In this document: positions 1-9,087 of the stretch, one piece after another | Layout of the letters: each line of letters opens with the position of its first letter | Position numbering within the stretch: the stretch's first letter is position 1 | DNA from: Delftia tsuruhatensis NBRC 16741 | GTDB taxonomy: Bacteria > Pseudomonadota > Gammaproteobacteria > Burkholderiales > Burkholderiaceae_C | NCBI RefSeq assembly: GCF_001571325.1 | Contig: NZ_BCTO01000046.1 | Span: 1-54,020 of the forward strand | DNA: 54,020 bases | Direction: 5' to 3' | Program-made: the position numbers and the translations under genes | Notes under the pieces: generated by a model | Database searches by the model: none | Seen by the model: only the letters and a program-made list of their open reading frames with translations | Told to the model about the DNA's origin: nothing

Positions 1-164
1 ACGACACCCTCGGTGCGGGGCGGCCCTTCCTCGGTGTCTCAAAGTTGAGGTGCGCGGGTTTTGTGGCTGCGAACCATCTGAAGTCCCATGATTTATCAAT
101 CTGTATTTCAGAGGTAGCCATGGTGCAAGATGCCATCTCGCTTGCTCCCCATCCGCCGCCTCTC

Positions 165-1073
165 ATGAAGACCCACCTGCTGCGCTATTTCGTCGCCCTG
201 GCCGAGGAACGTCACTTCGGCCGCGCGGCCCAGCGGCTGTGCATCACCCAGCCGCCGCTGAGCATGGCGCTCAAGACCCTGGAGCAGGACCTGGGCGCCA
301 GCCTCATGGACCGCGACGCCAAGAACGTGCGCCTCACCCCTGCGGGCGAGGCCTTCCTGGTCGAGGCACGCAAGGTGCTCGCCCAGCTGCAGCATGCGGC
401 CGACGTGGTGCGCGGCGTGGCCGAAGGCATGCAGGGCCGGCTGGACGTGGGCATCACCGGCTCCATGGTCTACCGCCAGGTGCCCGACTTCTGCCGCGCC
501 TTCCGCGCAGAACGCCCCCTGGTCGAAGTCTGCCTGCATGAAATGTCCACGCGCGAGCAACTGCAGGCCATTGCCAGCGGCCAGATCGACTGCGGCTTTC
601 TCAACATAGCGACCCCGCCAGACGGCCTGCAGACCCTGTCGATCGGCGAGGAACCCTTTGTCTGCTGCCTGCCCGCCACGCATGTGCTGGCGCAGCAGCC
701 CGACATCGACCTGCGCGAACTGGCCCGCGACACCTTCGTCATGTTCGCCCGCGAAGTGGCCCCGGCCAACTACGACAACGTCATCGCCTGCCTGCAGCAG
801 GCCGGCATCCACCCCCACACACGCCACGCCGCGCGCCAGTGGCTCACCGTCATGGCCCTGGTCTCGGCAGAGCAGGGCGTGGCCCTGGTGCCCAGCTGCA
901 TGCAGCGCGTGGGCATGAACGGCGTGGTGTTCGTGCCGCTGCGCGGTCCGCAGCAGGCCATGACGCCCGCCGTTATGGCCTGGCGGGCGGACCAGCCTGC
1001 GGCGGTGCTGCAGGCTTTCATTGAGAGGGTGAGGGCGATGGCCTCCACCGCCGTCAAGGGTGGTAGGGGTTGA
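165..1073 (+). CDS. LysR-family transcriptional regulator
   Basis: The 302-residue product has the LysR layout: an N-terminal winged helix-turn-helix (residues about 1-60, with FVALAEERHFGRAAQRLCIT followed by QPPLSMALKTLEQDLG) and a C-terminal periplasmic-binding-protein-like effector domain. LysR proteins bind DNA as tetramers and usually respond to a small-molecule inducer. I chose the ATG at 165 because it gives the standard LysR N-terminus and family length; in-frame ATGs at 45 and 120 would add a tail unrelated to the family. The target is unknown: the divergent neighbour lies outside the window. Its 3' end overlaps the convergent lipoprotein gene by 20 bp. Confidence 0.9.
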   Translation: MKTHLLRYFVALAEERHFGRAAQRLCITQPPLSMALKTLEQDLGASLMDRDAKNVRLTPAGEAFLVEARKVLAQLQHAADVVRGVAEGMQGRLDVGITGSMVYRQVPDFCRAFRAERPLVEVCLHEMSTREQLQAIASGQIDCGFLNIATPPDGLQTLSIGEEPFVCCLPATHVLAQQPDIDLRELARDTFVMFAREVAPANYDNVIACLQQAGIHPHTRHAARQWLTVMALVSAEQGVALVPSCMQRVGMNGVVFVPLRGPQQAMTPAVMAWRADQPAAVLQAFIERVRAMASTAVKGGRG

Positions 1074-1386
1074 GGGCTGTCACCTCTACAGACCCTTCGC
1101 AATAGTGCATGGCGAAAACCACCAGCTCCTTACCATTCGATTGGGTGATGGCCTCCACGTGCCAAAAAGGCACTTTTTCTCCCGGAGAAAACGTCACCTT
1201 GGTGATATCGAATACGTACTGAGGAAATTTCTCTTTCAGTTTTTTCAGTACATTCTTTCGAACCAGATTAAGGTCATGGTTTTCGCAAGCGGTTGCGTTT
1301 TTTGCGTCCCCGCATGCGGTGATCAGCAAGACTGCGCCAGCCAGCAAACTGCGCAAAAAGCTGGATCTTGTCAGAGCTTTTTTCAT
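1054..1386 (-). CDS. small putative lipoprotein, unknown function
   Basis: A 110-residue protein starts with a basic N-terminus, a hydrophobic stretch and a lipobox-like LITAC (Cys near residue 25), so it is probably exported and lipidated. The mature part has two further Cys (in TACEN and HYCEG) that could form a disulfide. No family is recognised. The gene is less GC-rich than the flanking LysR gene and converges on it with a 20-bp overlap. The signal sequence and clean ORF support it as real, but there is no functional context. Confidence 0.6.
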   Translation of the reverse strand: MKKALTRSSFLRSLLAGAVLLITACGDAKNATACENHDLNLVRKNVLKKLKEKFPQYVFDITKVTFSPGEKVPFWHVEAITQSNGKELVVFAMHYCEGSVEVTALNPYHP

Positions 1387-1571
1387 ATCAACGGCCTGTG
1401 AAGTAATTGACCAAGGCCGTTGATGGACGAATGCCGGCTGAAATTATGCGCGGATGTGCGGTGTTGTGCGGGCACCATCATCCAAGACGGGTTGCCATGG
1501 TACTTTCTTCTGTTTTAGGCTGAAGAAGGCGCCATGGCTTCCTGGGGTCATAAACCTGGTTTACTATTGCT

Positions 1572-2303
1572 TCAATAGATTTCCATTATCCCATTCTCAC
1601 TGGCCGAGTATTTGCTTTCCGAAACTGCTCGAGCAGAAACGGCCTTTCCCCCTGTGCCGGCCAAATGTGGGTACATGTAGCATAGAACTGCAACTTGCAG
1701 ATTTGCGACTGGAATGCTACCAGCCATGGTGAAACCATTATTATAGCAATTTGGAATCCCTCGAACTCCAACGGCAAGTGAAAGATCGCCGCCTTTTGGT
1801 ACAGAAAAGTCAACGCCTGCACTTGCAGATACTCTTGTGTATGAGCCAGCACGCGGGTAAGGGTCATAGCTTAGAGATAGAACAGGTCTGTAGTTCCATT
1901 GGCCACCAGGCATGTAATAGTAGTCAGATTGTTGTTTGAATGACATTTCCTTTTGAGGGGACGCTGGTTCGCAGTGAAGAGGTATATTCCTTTCATCGCT
2001 ACCAATTACCATTTTTCCGGGAGATTCTGGATGCTTGTCTCCGTATATCTCGCACAGCCTCTTGTTGAATTCAATCGCTTCATCATTTTGATTGGTGGTT
2101 TCGTAGAGATATGATCCATTTGATAGCTTGACTAGATTGATGGTCACGGTACCACTCATTCCAGCCATGCTGCCAGAAATACTTCTGGCGACCATTGGCA
2201 TGCCGTTCTTTTCAATTTCCTCATTCCCTATCAGAAAATCTTGAGCCATTGCAGAGATTGATACGAGAAAAAGTATAGATCCGGTCAGAATTTTACTTGG
2301 CAT
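1572..2303 (-). CDS. secreted hypothetical protein
   Basis: A 243-residue protein has a clear Sec signal peptide (hydrophobic core ILTGSILFLVSISAMA, probable cleavage after AMA, before Gln). The mature region is rich in Ser, Gly and Tyr and contains three Cys. I recognise no domain. The composition is visibly more AT-rich than the surrounding core genes, as is the small lipoprotein gene downstream on the same strand, so both may be recently acquired. The 185-bp gap between them makes a shared transcript possible but unproven. Confidence 0.6.
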   Translation of the reverse strand: MPSKILTGSILFLVSISAMAQDFLIGNEEIEKNGMPMVARSISGSMAGMSGTVTINLVKLSNGSYLYETTNQNDEAIEFNKRLCEIYGDKHPESPGKMVIGSDERNIPLHCEPASPQKEMSFKQQSDYYYMPGGQWNYRPVLSLSYDPYPRAGSYTRVSASAGVDFSVPKGGDLSLAVGVRGIPNCYNNGFTMAGSIPVANLQVAVLCYMYPHLAGTGGKAVSARAVSESKYSASENGIMEIY

Positions 2304-2722
2304 AGTTCCCTCTGTGCTGAAATGTTAATAGGCCTTTGCTGCCACATGGCAGTGACTGGCGCTATCAGTCTAAGTTCTTTCGAATTTTCAGATCAAGTGG
2401 AGACTGCTGTCGTTTTCTATTTTTTCTGAAAAATAAGATACTTCCTAGGAATTTGCGTGAATTGACGATCAGCGGTCTAAACACAAGCATTCGGATTCAA
2501 GATGAGCAAGGCTTTTGCTGGTTCGCAGGCTTGATGAATCCGTAAGTTTCTGGGGCCGTACATCTGAGTGCTCTTGCCGCTTTGGCAGTACCCCTGCGTC
2601 GTCGCCGATCGAGTCTGCCCACATTGCCACTACGCGGGCCGAGGGAGATGCGATGTGACGGGGTTTGAACTGCGAGACAGGCGCCCGGAATCTGCCGGTC
2701 ACCACGGCCCCAGCCACACGAC
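2304..2722. other. intergenic region, no gene supported
   Basis: These 419 bp separate the divergently located 5' end of the secreted-protein gene from the 3' end of the histidine kinase gene. Short open frames occur on both strands (69 and 82 codons) but have neither a ribosome binding site nor family-like sequence. I see no tRNA or convincing terminator. The left part is AT-rich and should hold the promoter of the secreted-protein gene. Confidence 0.4.
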
Positions 2723-5215
2723 TCAGTCCAATGGCACAGCGTCTGTACTGCCCAGAATCTCCGCCACCTTGAGCGCCAGCGCCTCCAATGTGAACGGCTT
2801 GGTCAGAAGCTGCGTACCGGGGTGCAGGTTTTCCTGGCTGAGCGGAGATGCCTCGGTGAACCCGGTGATGAAGAGCACCGGCAGGTCGGAACGGGCCAGG
2901 CGTGCCTCGTCGGCCAGCTGCTTGCCGTTCATTCCGCCGCGAAGCCTCATGTCCGTGATCAGCATGTCCACCCGGGTTCCGGCGCGCAGTACCTGCAGTG
3001 CGGCGGCTGCATCGGCCACGGCAAGCACCGTGTAGCCCAGGTCGACAAGCGCCTCGTCGATGAGATGGCGGATCGGGGCTTCGTCATCCACGACCAGCAA
3101 GGTCCTTTGGGCAGGAACCACCACCTGCCTTGCCGCATCGACCGCGCGTTCTGCAACGGGCGCGGCGTCGCACCTGGGCAGATACAGGCAGACCGTGGTG
3201 CCCTGGCCCGGCTGGGAGAAGATCCTGACCGCTCCTCCCGATTGCCGCGCGAAGCCGTAGATCATCGACAGCCCCAACCCCGTTCCATGGCCCACCGGCT
3301 TGGTGGTGTAGAACGGCTCGAAGGCGCGCGCAATGGTCTGCTCCGACATGCCGGTGCCCGTATCGGTGACGCACAGCGACACATAGCCGCCCGGCGGAAG
3401 GTCCCACTCCCGGGCTGCCGCCTCTTCAAGCTCGATATTGGCTGTCCTGATGGTCAGCCGGCCGCCTTCGGGCATGGCATCGCGGGCGTTGATGCACAGG
3501 TTCAGGATGGCGTTCTCCAGCTGCGTCCCATCGATTTGCGCATGCCACAGATGGGCTGCCGGCACGATGTCGATGTCCACGCTGGCGCCCACCGTCCTGC
3601 GCAGCAGGTCCTCCCAGTCGGCCAGGAGCGCGGCCATATCGGTGGGCTTGGAGTCCAGAATCTGCCGGCGCGAGAACGCAAGCAGCCGCTGCGTGAGCGT
3701 GGCGGCGCGCCGCACCGCCCCCTGCGCTCCATGGATGAAGCGCGTGAGGTTGTCCACCTGGCCGCGTGCCAGCATCCGCTGCAGCAGCTCCAGATTGCCC
3801 ATGACGGCCGCCAGCAGGTTGTTGAAGTCGTGTGCAAGACCGCCCGTCAACTGGCCCACGGCCTCCATCTTCTGCGACTGGCGCAGTTGCTCCTGCACCT
3901 TGGCCAGCGCTTCGGCCTTGGCCATTTCGGAGGTGATGTCGCGGCCCACTGCGTTGATGCGGCCTGCCGCCGAACGGGTGGACCAGGAGATCCAGCGGTA
4001 GCTCCCGTCCCGATGGCGATACCGGTTGTCAAACCGGGCATGCGCCATGCCTGTGGCCAGCTCTTGCGTGTCCTGGATGGTGCGCGCTAGATCCTCGGGA
4101 TGGATGAGATGAAAAAGCGTGGTGCCGAGCAGCTCGTCTTCACGCCAGCCCAATACCTCGGTCCAGGCCGGGTTGACCGCAGTGATGATGCCCTCGAACG
4201 TGCAGCGCATCATGATGTCGGATGACAGCTGCCACAGCGCGTTGCGGTCGGCCGTGCGCTCTGCCACCTGTTCCTCCAGCGTGGCATTCAAGCGCTCCAG
4301 CGCGGCCTGGGCCTGCTTGCGCTCGGTGATGTCGGAGGCCGCTCCCAGCCAGCCGGTGATGGCGCCTGCGGCATCGAACAGCGGCACGGCGCGCGAGAAC
4401 GCCCAGCCCACGCTGCCATCGACGCGGTTCACCCGGTGCTCGATCACGTAGTCCGTCTTCGTGCGGATGGCCCGCGCGATCTCCGCGCGCACTAGGTCGC
4501 GGTCCTCCGGGGGGATGTAGTCTTCCAGCCAGTTCGTGTTGGACGCCTGCGTGTCAGGGATGAACCCGCCGCCTGCCAGTTGGTGCAGCTCGCTCCAGTC
4601 CGCACTGATGGAGTAGCGCACCTCCGAGGAGGAGCGAACCAGCGCATCCAGCCTTTCCTCGCTCTGGCGCAACATGTCCAGCGCCCGCCGTTCCGCATCG
4701 ATGTCCAAAATGGCGATGGCCGTGGCCACGACTTCCTTGTCCGCATTGCGCAGCGGCACCCCGAAAACGCGCGTCCATACCTCGAGCCCCTGGGGCGTGT
4801 CATAGACACAGTCAACGCCCGGCACCACCAACTCACCGCGGAACGCGCGGGCGGCCACAAACTGGTCGCGGGGAACGGGCTTGCCATCCTTGTCCCAACT
4901 GCGCCAGCGCCCGCGGTCTTCCTCGGCCGACAGCAGCGAAGGGATGGGGGTGTCCGGCAGGAAATGGCGGTAGGCCGGGTTGGACATCAGCACCTTGCCA
5001 CCCTTGCCCACCAGGCACAGGCCTATCGGCAGATGCTCGATGAAATCCGAGAACAGCGTCTTCTGGTCCGCGACCTGCGCATCGAAAGGGTCCTGATCGC
5101 TGGCGCCCGCGCCCTGTATGGCGCTGGCATGGCCCGCCGTGGCAATCGCCAGCTGCGCCCGCAGCCTGGCGTTTTCCTCGCGAAGCAGGGCAATCTCTTC
5201 GGACTCTTGGATCAT
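2723..5215 (-). CDS. hybrid sensor histidine kinase with PAS domains and C-terminal receiver
   Basis: The 830-residue product has a short coiled coil (EEIALLREENARLRAQL), three PAS/PAC modules (about residues 45-170, 180-310 and 320-440), a histidine kinase core and a receiver domain. The phospho-accepting His is H462 in GLAHDFNN; the N box is LENAILNLCINARDA, the G boxes DTGTGM and GTGLGL. The receiver shows LLVVDDE, phospho-acceptor D755 in ITDMR and a KPF motif. No membrane segment is predicted, so it is probably a cytosolic sensor. I took the ATG at 5215 because the 155 codons upstream look non-conserved and low-complexity; no strong Shine-Dalgarno decides this. No partner response regulator lies nearby. 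Confidence 0.88.
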   Translation of the reverse strand: MIQESEEIALLREENARLRAQLAIATAGHASAIQGAGASDQDPFDAQVADQKTLFSDFIEHLPIGLCLVGKGGKVLMSNPAYRHFLPDTPIPSLLSAEEDRGRWRSWDKDGKPVPRDQFVAARAFRGELVVPGVDCVYDTPQGLEVWTRVFGVPLRNADKEVVATAIAILDIDAERRALDMLRQSEERLDALVRSSSEVRYSISADWSELHQLAGGGFIPDTQASNTNWLEDYIPPEDRDLVRAEIARAIRTKTDYVIEHRVNRVDGSVGWAFSRAVPLFDAAGAITGWLGAASDITERKQAQAALERLNATLEEQVAERTADRNALWQLSSDIMMRCTFEGIITAVNPAWTEVLGWREDELLGTTLFHLIHPEDLARTIQDTQELATGMAHARFDNRYRHRDGSYRWISWSTRSAAGRINAVGRDITSEMAKAEALAKVQEQLRQSQKMEAVGQLTGGLAHDFNNLLAAVMGNLELLQRMLARGQVDNLTRFIHGAQGAVRRAATLTQRLLAFSRRQILDSKPTDMAALLADWEDLLRRTVGASVDIDIVPAAHLWHAQIDGTQLENAILNLCINARDAMPEGGRLTIRTANIELEEAAAREWDLPPGGYVSLCVTDTGTGMSEQTIARAFEPFYTTKPVGHGTGLGLSMIYGFARQSGGAVRIFSQPGQGTTVCLYLPRCDAAPVAERAVDAARQVVVPAQRTLLVVDDEAPIRHLIDEALVDLGYTVLAVADAAAALQVLRAGTRVDMLITDMRLRGGMNGKQLADEARLARSDLPVLFITGFTEASPLSQENLHPGTQLLTKPFTLEALALKVAEILGSTDAVPLD

Positions 5216-5770
5216 GGGGGGTGGAGCGGGGCGTTGGGTGGAGGAGAGGGGGCCGCTCGCCGCTGGCGGGGACGGCGATGCTGCCTGGGGATCATAGCTG
5301 TGACTGCTGGTGCGACCGATGTTGAGGCTGCAGTCCTCGGTGCGGCAATTCTTGTGGGACTTCGCCCCCCCAGGGACTATGGGGTTGAACTGGCTGTGCA
5401 ATGGGCTGAATTTGGGTCCCCAATGACCGATGAATCGATCGACGAACGCTCGAAATGTTCCATTGAAAATATGGAAGTCGAGAACCTTATTGGGAAAATG
5501 GCAAAAGAATGCATATTTCCGCCAATTTCTCGAATATGAATCAAACAAATCGGCAATGAATGATCTGCCCCGTCGTGCAGGCCATGGCTGAAGGGTGGCG
5601 GCGATGGGGCTTCCCTGCGGGAAACGTGCCGCAGGCACCGCCGCTGCTGTGACTTTCATGTCACACAGCACAGCTGTCACGAAGAATACTTATGTGTTGC
5701 CTAGAGTTCCCGCAGCGGTGGCAGGAGGCTACCGTCATTCTCATTAATAAGTTCGGTTCGTATCTCGCCA
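5216..5770. other. divergent intergenic region between kinase and porin genes
   Basis: This 555-bp region separates the divergent kinase and porin genes and should carry both promoters. The kinase frame stays open for another 155 codons to 5680, but its translation shows no family-like sequence and I treat it as non-coding. I could not identify a confident promoter, operator or RNA. Confidence 0.4.
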
Positions 5771-6913
5771 ATGAAAAATCAAAAAACGTGCTCGCGCATT
5801 CTGGGACTCGCGATGGGCACATTCTTCGCCTCTTCTTCCAGCTTGGCCCTGGCACAATCTTCCGTCACCATTTTTGGTGTGGTGGACGTCGGTGTCACCG
5901 TTGCCAAGTCCGGCAGCAACAGGCTCAATGCACTGAACTCCAGCCAAGGCAAGACCAGCTTGCTTGGCTTGCGCGGCACGGAGGACCTCGGCGGCGGCAA
6001 CCGAGCTCAGCTCTGGCTTGAAGGCGGCCTCAACCCCGATGTCGGCTCTGGCGGCAGCAGCGGCTCCCTTGGCTTCGAGCGCCGCTCCACGATCGGGCTG
6101 AGCAACAATTCCTGGGGTGAAATCCGGCTGGGTCGCGACTACACCCCCAGCTACAACATCTTCACCGCTTTCGCGGGCCCCGACACCACCACCGGTGTGC
6201 AGGCCAATCTGTTCCAGACGATCCGCCAGACTGCCTATAACGCCGCCAGCCAAAGCGGCGTGGTCGACCGCACGCGCATCAGCAACGCCGTGGGCTACTT
6301 CCTGCCGAGCGACCTGGGCGGTATCTATGGCCAGTTCTCGGTTTCCTTTGGCGACGAGAACGCCTCCGGCTCTGGCGCAAGCAAGGCCCGCAGGTACATA
6401 GGCGGCAACCTGGGCTATCGCTCTGGCCCGCTGAACGTGGGTATCGGCTACGGCCGGATCGACGGTACCGCGGCCGTGGCTTCGCCCAGCGCCATCGCTG
6501 CAACCAGCGATCTCGAAGACCTGGTGCTGGGCGCCTCGTACAACTTCGGCAGTTTCCTGCTCAATGGCGGATACAACAGCCTGAAGTGGGAGCCCGTCAA
6601 CGGCGCAACCTCCGGGAAGGTGGACGGCTTCTACCTGGGCGCGACCATCCCCATGGGGCCAGGCAGCTTGCGCATCAAGTACGCCAGCGCCAAGTTCAGC
6701 GGCAACGCCTCTGCCCTCACGCGCAGCGGCGGCAAGGCCGACAAGTATTCGATCGGATATGTCTACGACTTCTCCAAGCGCACCTCTCTGTACGCAGGGC
6801 TGGCGCGTGTGAACAACAAGAACGGCGCCAGCGTCGGCCTGATTGGCGGCCCTGCGGGTGTGGCCAACGCCGGCTCGACCGGTGTGGATCTGGGTATCAG
6901 CCACTCGTTCTGA
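5771..6913 (+). CDS. Gram-negative trimeric porin (Burkholderiales type)
   Basis: The 380-residue precursor begins with a signal peptide cleaved probably after ALA at residue 28, before QSSVTIFGVVDVGV, the typical first beta strand of Burkholderiales general porins. It contains SLLGLRGTEDLGGG and LGFERRSTIGLSNNSWGEIRLGRD, hallmark early strands of the family, and ends in Phe (GISHSF), the C-terminal signature read by the BAM machinery. It should form a 16-stranded outer-membrane barrel for passive solute uptake. The gene stands alone; an imperfect hairpin follows it. Confidence 0.95.
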   Translation: MKNQKTCSRILGLAMGTFFASSSSLALAQSSVTIFGVVDVGVTVAKSGSNRLNALNSSQGKTSLLGLRGTEDLGGGNRAQLWLEGGLNPDVGSGGSSGSLGFERRSTIGLSNNSWGEIRLGRDYTPSYNIFTAFAGPDTTTGVQANLFQTIRQTAYNAASQSGVVDRTRISNAVGYFLPSDLGGIYGQFSVSFGDENASGSGASKARRYIGGNLGYRSGPLNVGIGYGRIDGTAAVASPSAIAATSDLEDLVLGASYNFGSFLLNGGYNSLKWEPVNGATSGKVDGFYLGATIPMGPGSLRIKYASAKFSGNASALTRSGGKADKYSIGYVYDFSKRTSLYAGLARVNNKNGASVGLIGGPAGVANAGSTGVDLGISHSF

Positions 6914-6954
6914 GCGGCACAGCGCCTTTTCCAGAAACGAAGCCTTCAAGGTGA

Positions 6955-6982
6955 GGCAGGCCCTTGCCACGCAGGGCCTGCC
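6955..6982 (+). terminator. hairpin downstream of the porin gene
   Basis: A perfect 10-bp stem (GGCAGGCCCT at 6955-6964 with AGGGCCTGCC at 6973-6982) with an 8-nt loop lies 42 bp after the porin stop. It lacks a U tract, so intrinsic termination is uncertain. It is followed by an imperfect tandem duplication (GCCGATCTGCCTATCT then GCCGATCTACCTATC). Confidence 0.45.
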
Positions 6983-7043
6983 GATCTGCCTATCTGCCGA
7001 TCTACCTATCAGGCTTGCCTCTTCTTCTCAAGACCTACTCGCC

Positions 7044-8624
7044 ATGCGCCCCCCCACTTCCTCTTCCTGCCTGATGGCAGTGATCGCCGCCGCGGCTGCC
7101 TTGCTGAGCGCCTGCGCCGACACCCGCCCGCTCCAGGTCGCCGGCTCCGAGACGGTGGCGCAGACCACCGGCGTCGGCAGCATCCGCGCCACCGTCACGC
7201 GCCAGGAAGTCCAGTTCGACGACAGGTTCTATTTCCCCTACGAAGGCCAACACCCCGCCACCAAGGCCGATTTTCCCAAGGGCTTTCTGCCAGCCTACGG
7301 TTCGGGCCTGGCCTTGAAGGGCAGGCGTGCCGACGGCACGCTGGAGTTCTACGCCATCACCGATCGCGGCCCGAACGCGACCACCGGCCCGGTCACGCAG
7401 ATCACCGACGGCTCCAATCCCGCGGGCTTTGCCAGTTCCACGGTGTTTCCCTCGCCCAACTTCACTCCGTCTATCGGCGTGATCGCCCTCGGAAAGGACG
7501 GAGCCAGGCTCGTCTCCACCCTGCCGCTCAGATTCAGCGCCACACAGAACGCCAACGGCCGCGTGCAGCCACGGGGCATCACAGGCAACACGGGCGAGCA
7601 AGTCCTGGACGACACCTTCACCTATCCCGGCAAGGCCAAGGGCTACAGCGAATTCGGCCTGGACACAGAATCCGTGGTGGTGGATGCCGCACGCAATGCG
7701 CTGTGGGTGTCCGACGAATACGGACCCTTCATCGTGAAGATCGACCCGGCGACCGGCATCATCCAGAAGAAATACGGGCCCGGCACCGGCGCGGCCGATC
7801 TGCCGGCCATTCTCGCCAAGCGCCGCGCCAACCGTGGCATGGAGGGGCTGAGCATCGATGCGGCCAGCGGCAAGCTGCACGGCTTCCTGCAAAGCCCCCT
7901 GGACGACGGCAAGGCCGACTACACCACCGCTGCCGTTGCCGACGCCACTGGCAAATCGGAGAACGTGCGCGACTACGCTCGCTTTGTGCGTTGGGTGGAG
8001 TTTGACCCGACTACCGAGAAAACCCGCCTGTTTGCCTTGCCCGTGGACAGCCGCTGGTACAACCAAGGCAAGACCGGCAATGCCAAGCTGGGTGATGTGG
8101 TCTCACTGGGCAAGGGGAAATTCATCGCCATCGAGCAAGGCACGGGCAAGGACAAGAAAGTCTTCAACGACCTGGTTCTGATCGAGTTTCCGGCCAACGC
8201 CACCGATATCACCGCGCTGGGCTCCGACCTGGAAAAGAGCAGCCTGACTGGCAAGCCGGTCAATGGCTCGGACTATTCCAAGGTCGTGACGCTCAAGAAG
8301 ACCCGGCTCTTCAACCTGAACGCCACCGGCTGGGTGGCCGAGAAGGCCGAAGGCCTGGCGCTGGTCGATGACTACACGCTGGCGCTGACCAACGACACCG
8401 ACTTCGGTGTTTCGCTGGCCGTGCTGGACGCCAGCGGCAAGGAAATCGAAGGCTCGAACGTCACCAAATGCATGGTGGACGCCGACGGCAAGATCGTGAA
8501 CGACGGCCAATGCGCCAAGGGCGCGGCGAGCCTTCGCTTCACCACCAATGACGTCAACGATCGCACGCAGCGACTGTGGACCTTTAGGTTCAGCAAGAAA
8601 CTGAGCGAATACGGCGCTCCCTGA
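7044..8624 (+). CDS. esterase-like activity of phytase family lipoprotein
   Basis: The 526-residue product belongs to the phytase-like family (Pfam Phytase-like, beta-propeller related): it has the characteristic FYAITDRGPNA, GLDTESVVVD, LWVSDEYGPFIVKID, NRGMEGLSID and WVAEKAEGLALVDD segments. The N-terminus carries a signal with lipobox LSAC (Cys24), so it is probably an outer-membrane or periplasmic lipoprotein. I chose the ATG at 7044 because it starts this signal directly; the frame is open further upstream only by overlap with the porin end. The true substrate is unknown, since 'phytase' rests on distant homology. It may be co-transcribed with the porin. Confidence 0.85.
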   Translation: MRPPTSSSCLMAVIAAAAALLSACADTRPLQVAGSETVAQTTGVGSIRATVTRQEVQFDDRFYFPYEGQHPATKADFPKGFLPAYGSGLALKGRRADGTLEFYAITDRGPNATTGPVTQITDGSNPAGFASSTVFPSPNFTPSIGVIALGKDGARLVSTLPLRFSATQNANGRVQPRGITGNTGEQVLDDTFTYPGKAKGYSEFGLDTESVVVDAARNALWVSDEYGPFIVKIDPATGIIQKKYGPGTGAADLPAILAKRRANRGMEGLSIDAASGKLHGFLQSPLDDGKADYTTAAVADATGKSENVRDYARFVRWVEFDPTTEKTRLFALPVDSRWYNQGKTGNAKLGDVVSLGKGKFIAIEQGTGKDKKVFNDLVLIEFPANATDITALGSDLEKSSLTGKPVNGSDYSKVVTLKKTRLFNLNATGWVAEKAEGLALVDDYTLALTNDTDFGVSLAVLDASGKEIEGSNVTKCMVDADGKIVNDGQCAKGAASLRFTTNDVNDRTQRLWTFRFSKKLSEYGAP

Positions 8625-9087
8625 ACGACTGCGACTGCTTGGCATAGGCAAGACAACGGGGCCAAGGCGATCCAGGGCGGTTCGTCCAGCGCGAAGGCGC
8701 TGCGACGGGCCGCAACGCTGATGTCGCCTCCTATGGCACCTGCACGGAGCAGCGCCGCCGTTGCGGCGAAAGTGCGGGGTTGCCGCAATGGCTGGACCTT
8801 TCGACCTCCAGCAGTCTTACGGCATTGCCCAAAGCGGTAGTCGTCGAGTGCGTAGATGGCAGGCATACGTCCGAGCCAAGCACTTTCACAATCAAATCCT
8901 CCTCTGCTTGGCCATTTCAGAAGCGCCTTCAAATTCCATGCTGGTTTCCGCGTGAGTCGAGGAAATTCAACAGAGAGCCGTTCAGAATTCAATTCCGGAT
9001 TTTCGATGGCTTGGGATTGGCCAGTCATCGAATTCCTGAAGAGATAGTGCGTGCGGTATCCTCAGCCGCTCTGTAGAGGAGAAGAAA
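8625..9087. other. intergenic region without a supported gene
   Basis: These 463 bp precede the helicase gene. Short frames on both strands have no family-like content; the frame on the minus strand is mostly the antisense of the phytase-like gene. A purine-rich ribosome binding site, AGAGGAGAAG, ends the region just before the GTG at 9088. Confidence 0.4.

Noticed and set aside
2469..2717. 82-codon minus-strand frame between the kinase and the secreted-protein gene
   Set aside because: It has no ribosome binding site or recognisable motif, and composition alone does not support it.
5216..5680. N-terminal extension of the histidine kinase by 155 residues
   Set aside because: The added sequence is Pro/Ser-rich or irregular, lacks family resemblance, and would fill the divergent promoter region. 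The start at 5215 gives a normal architecture.
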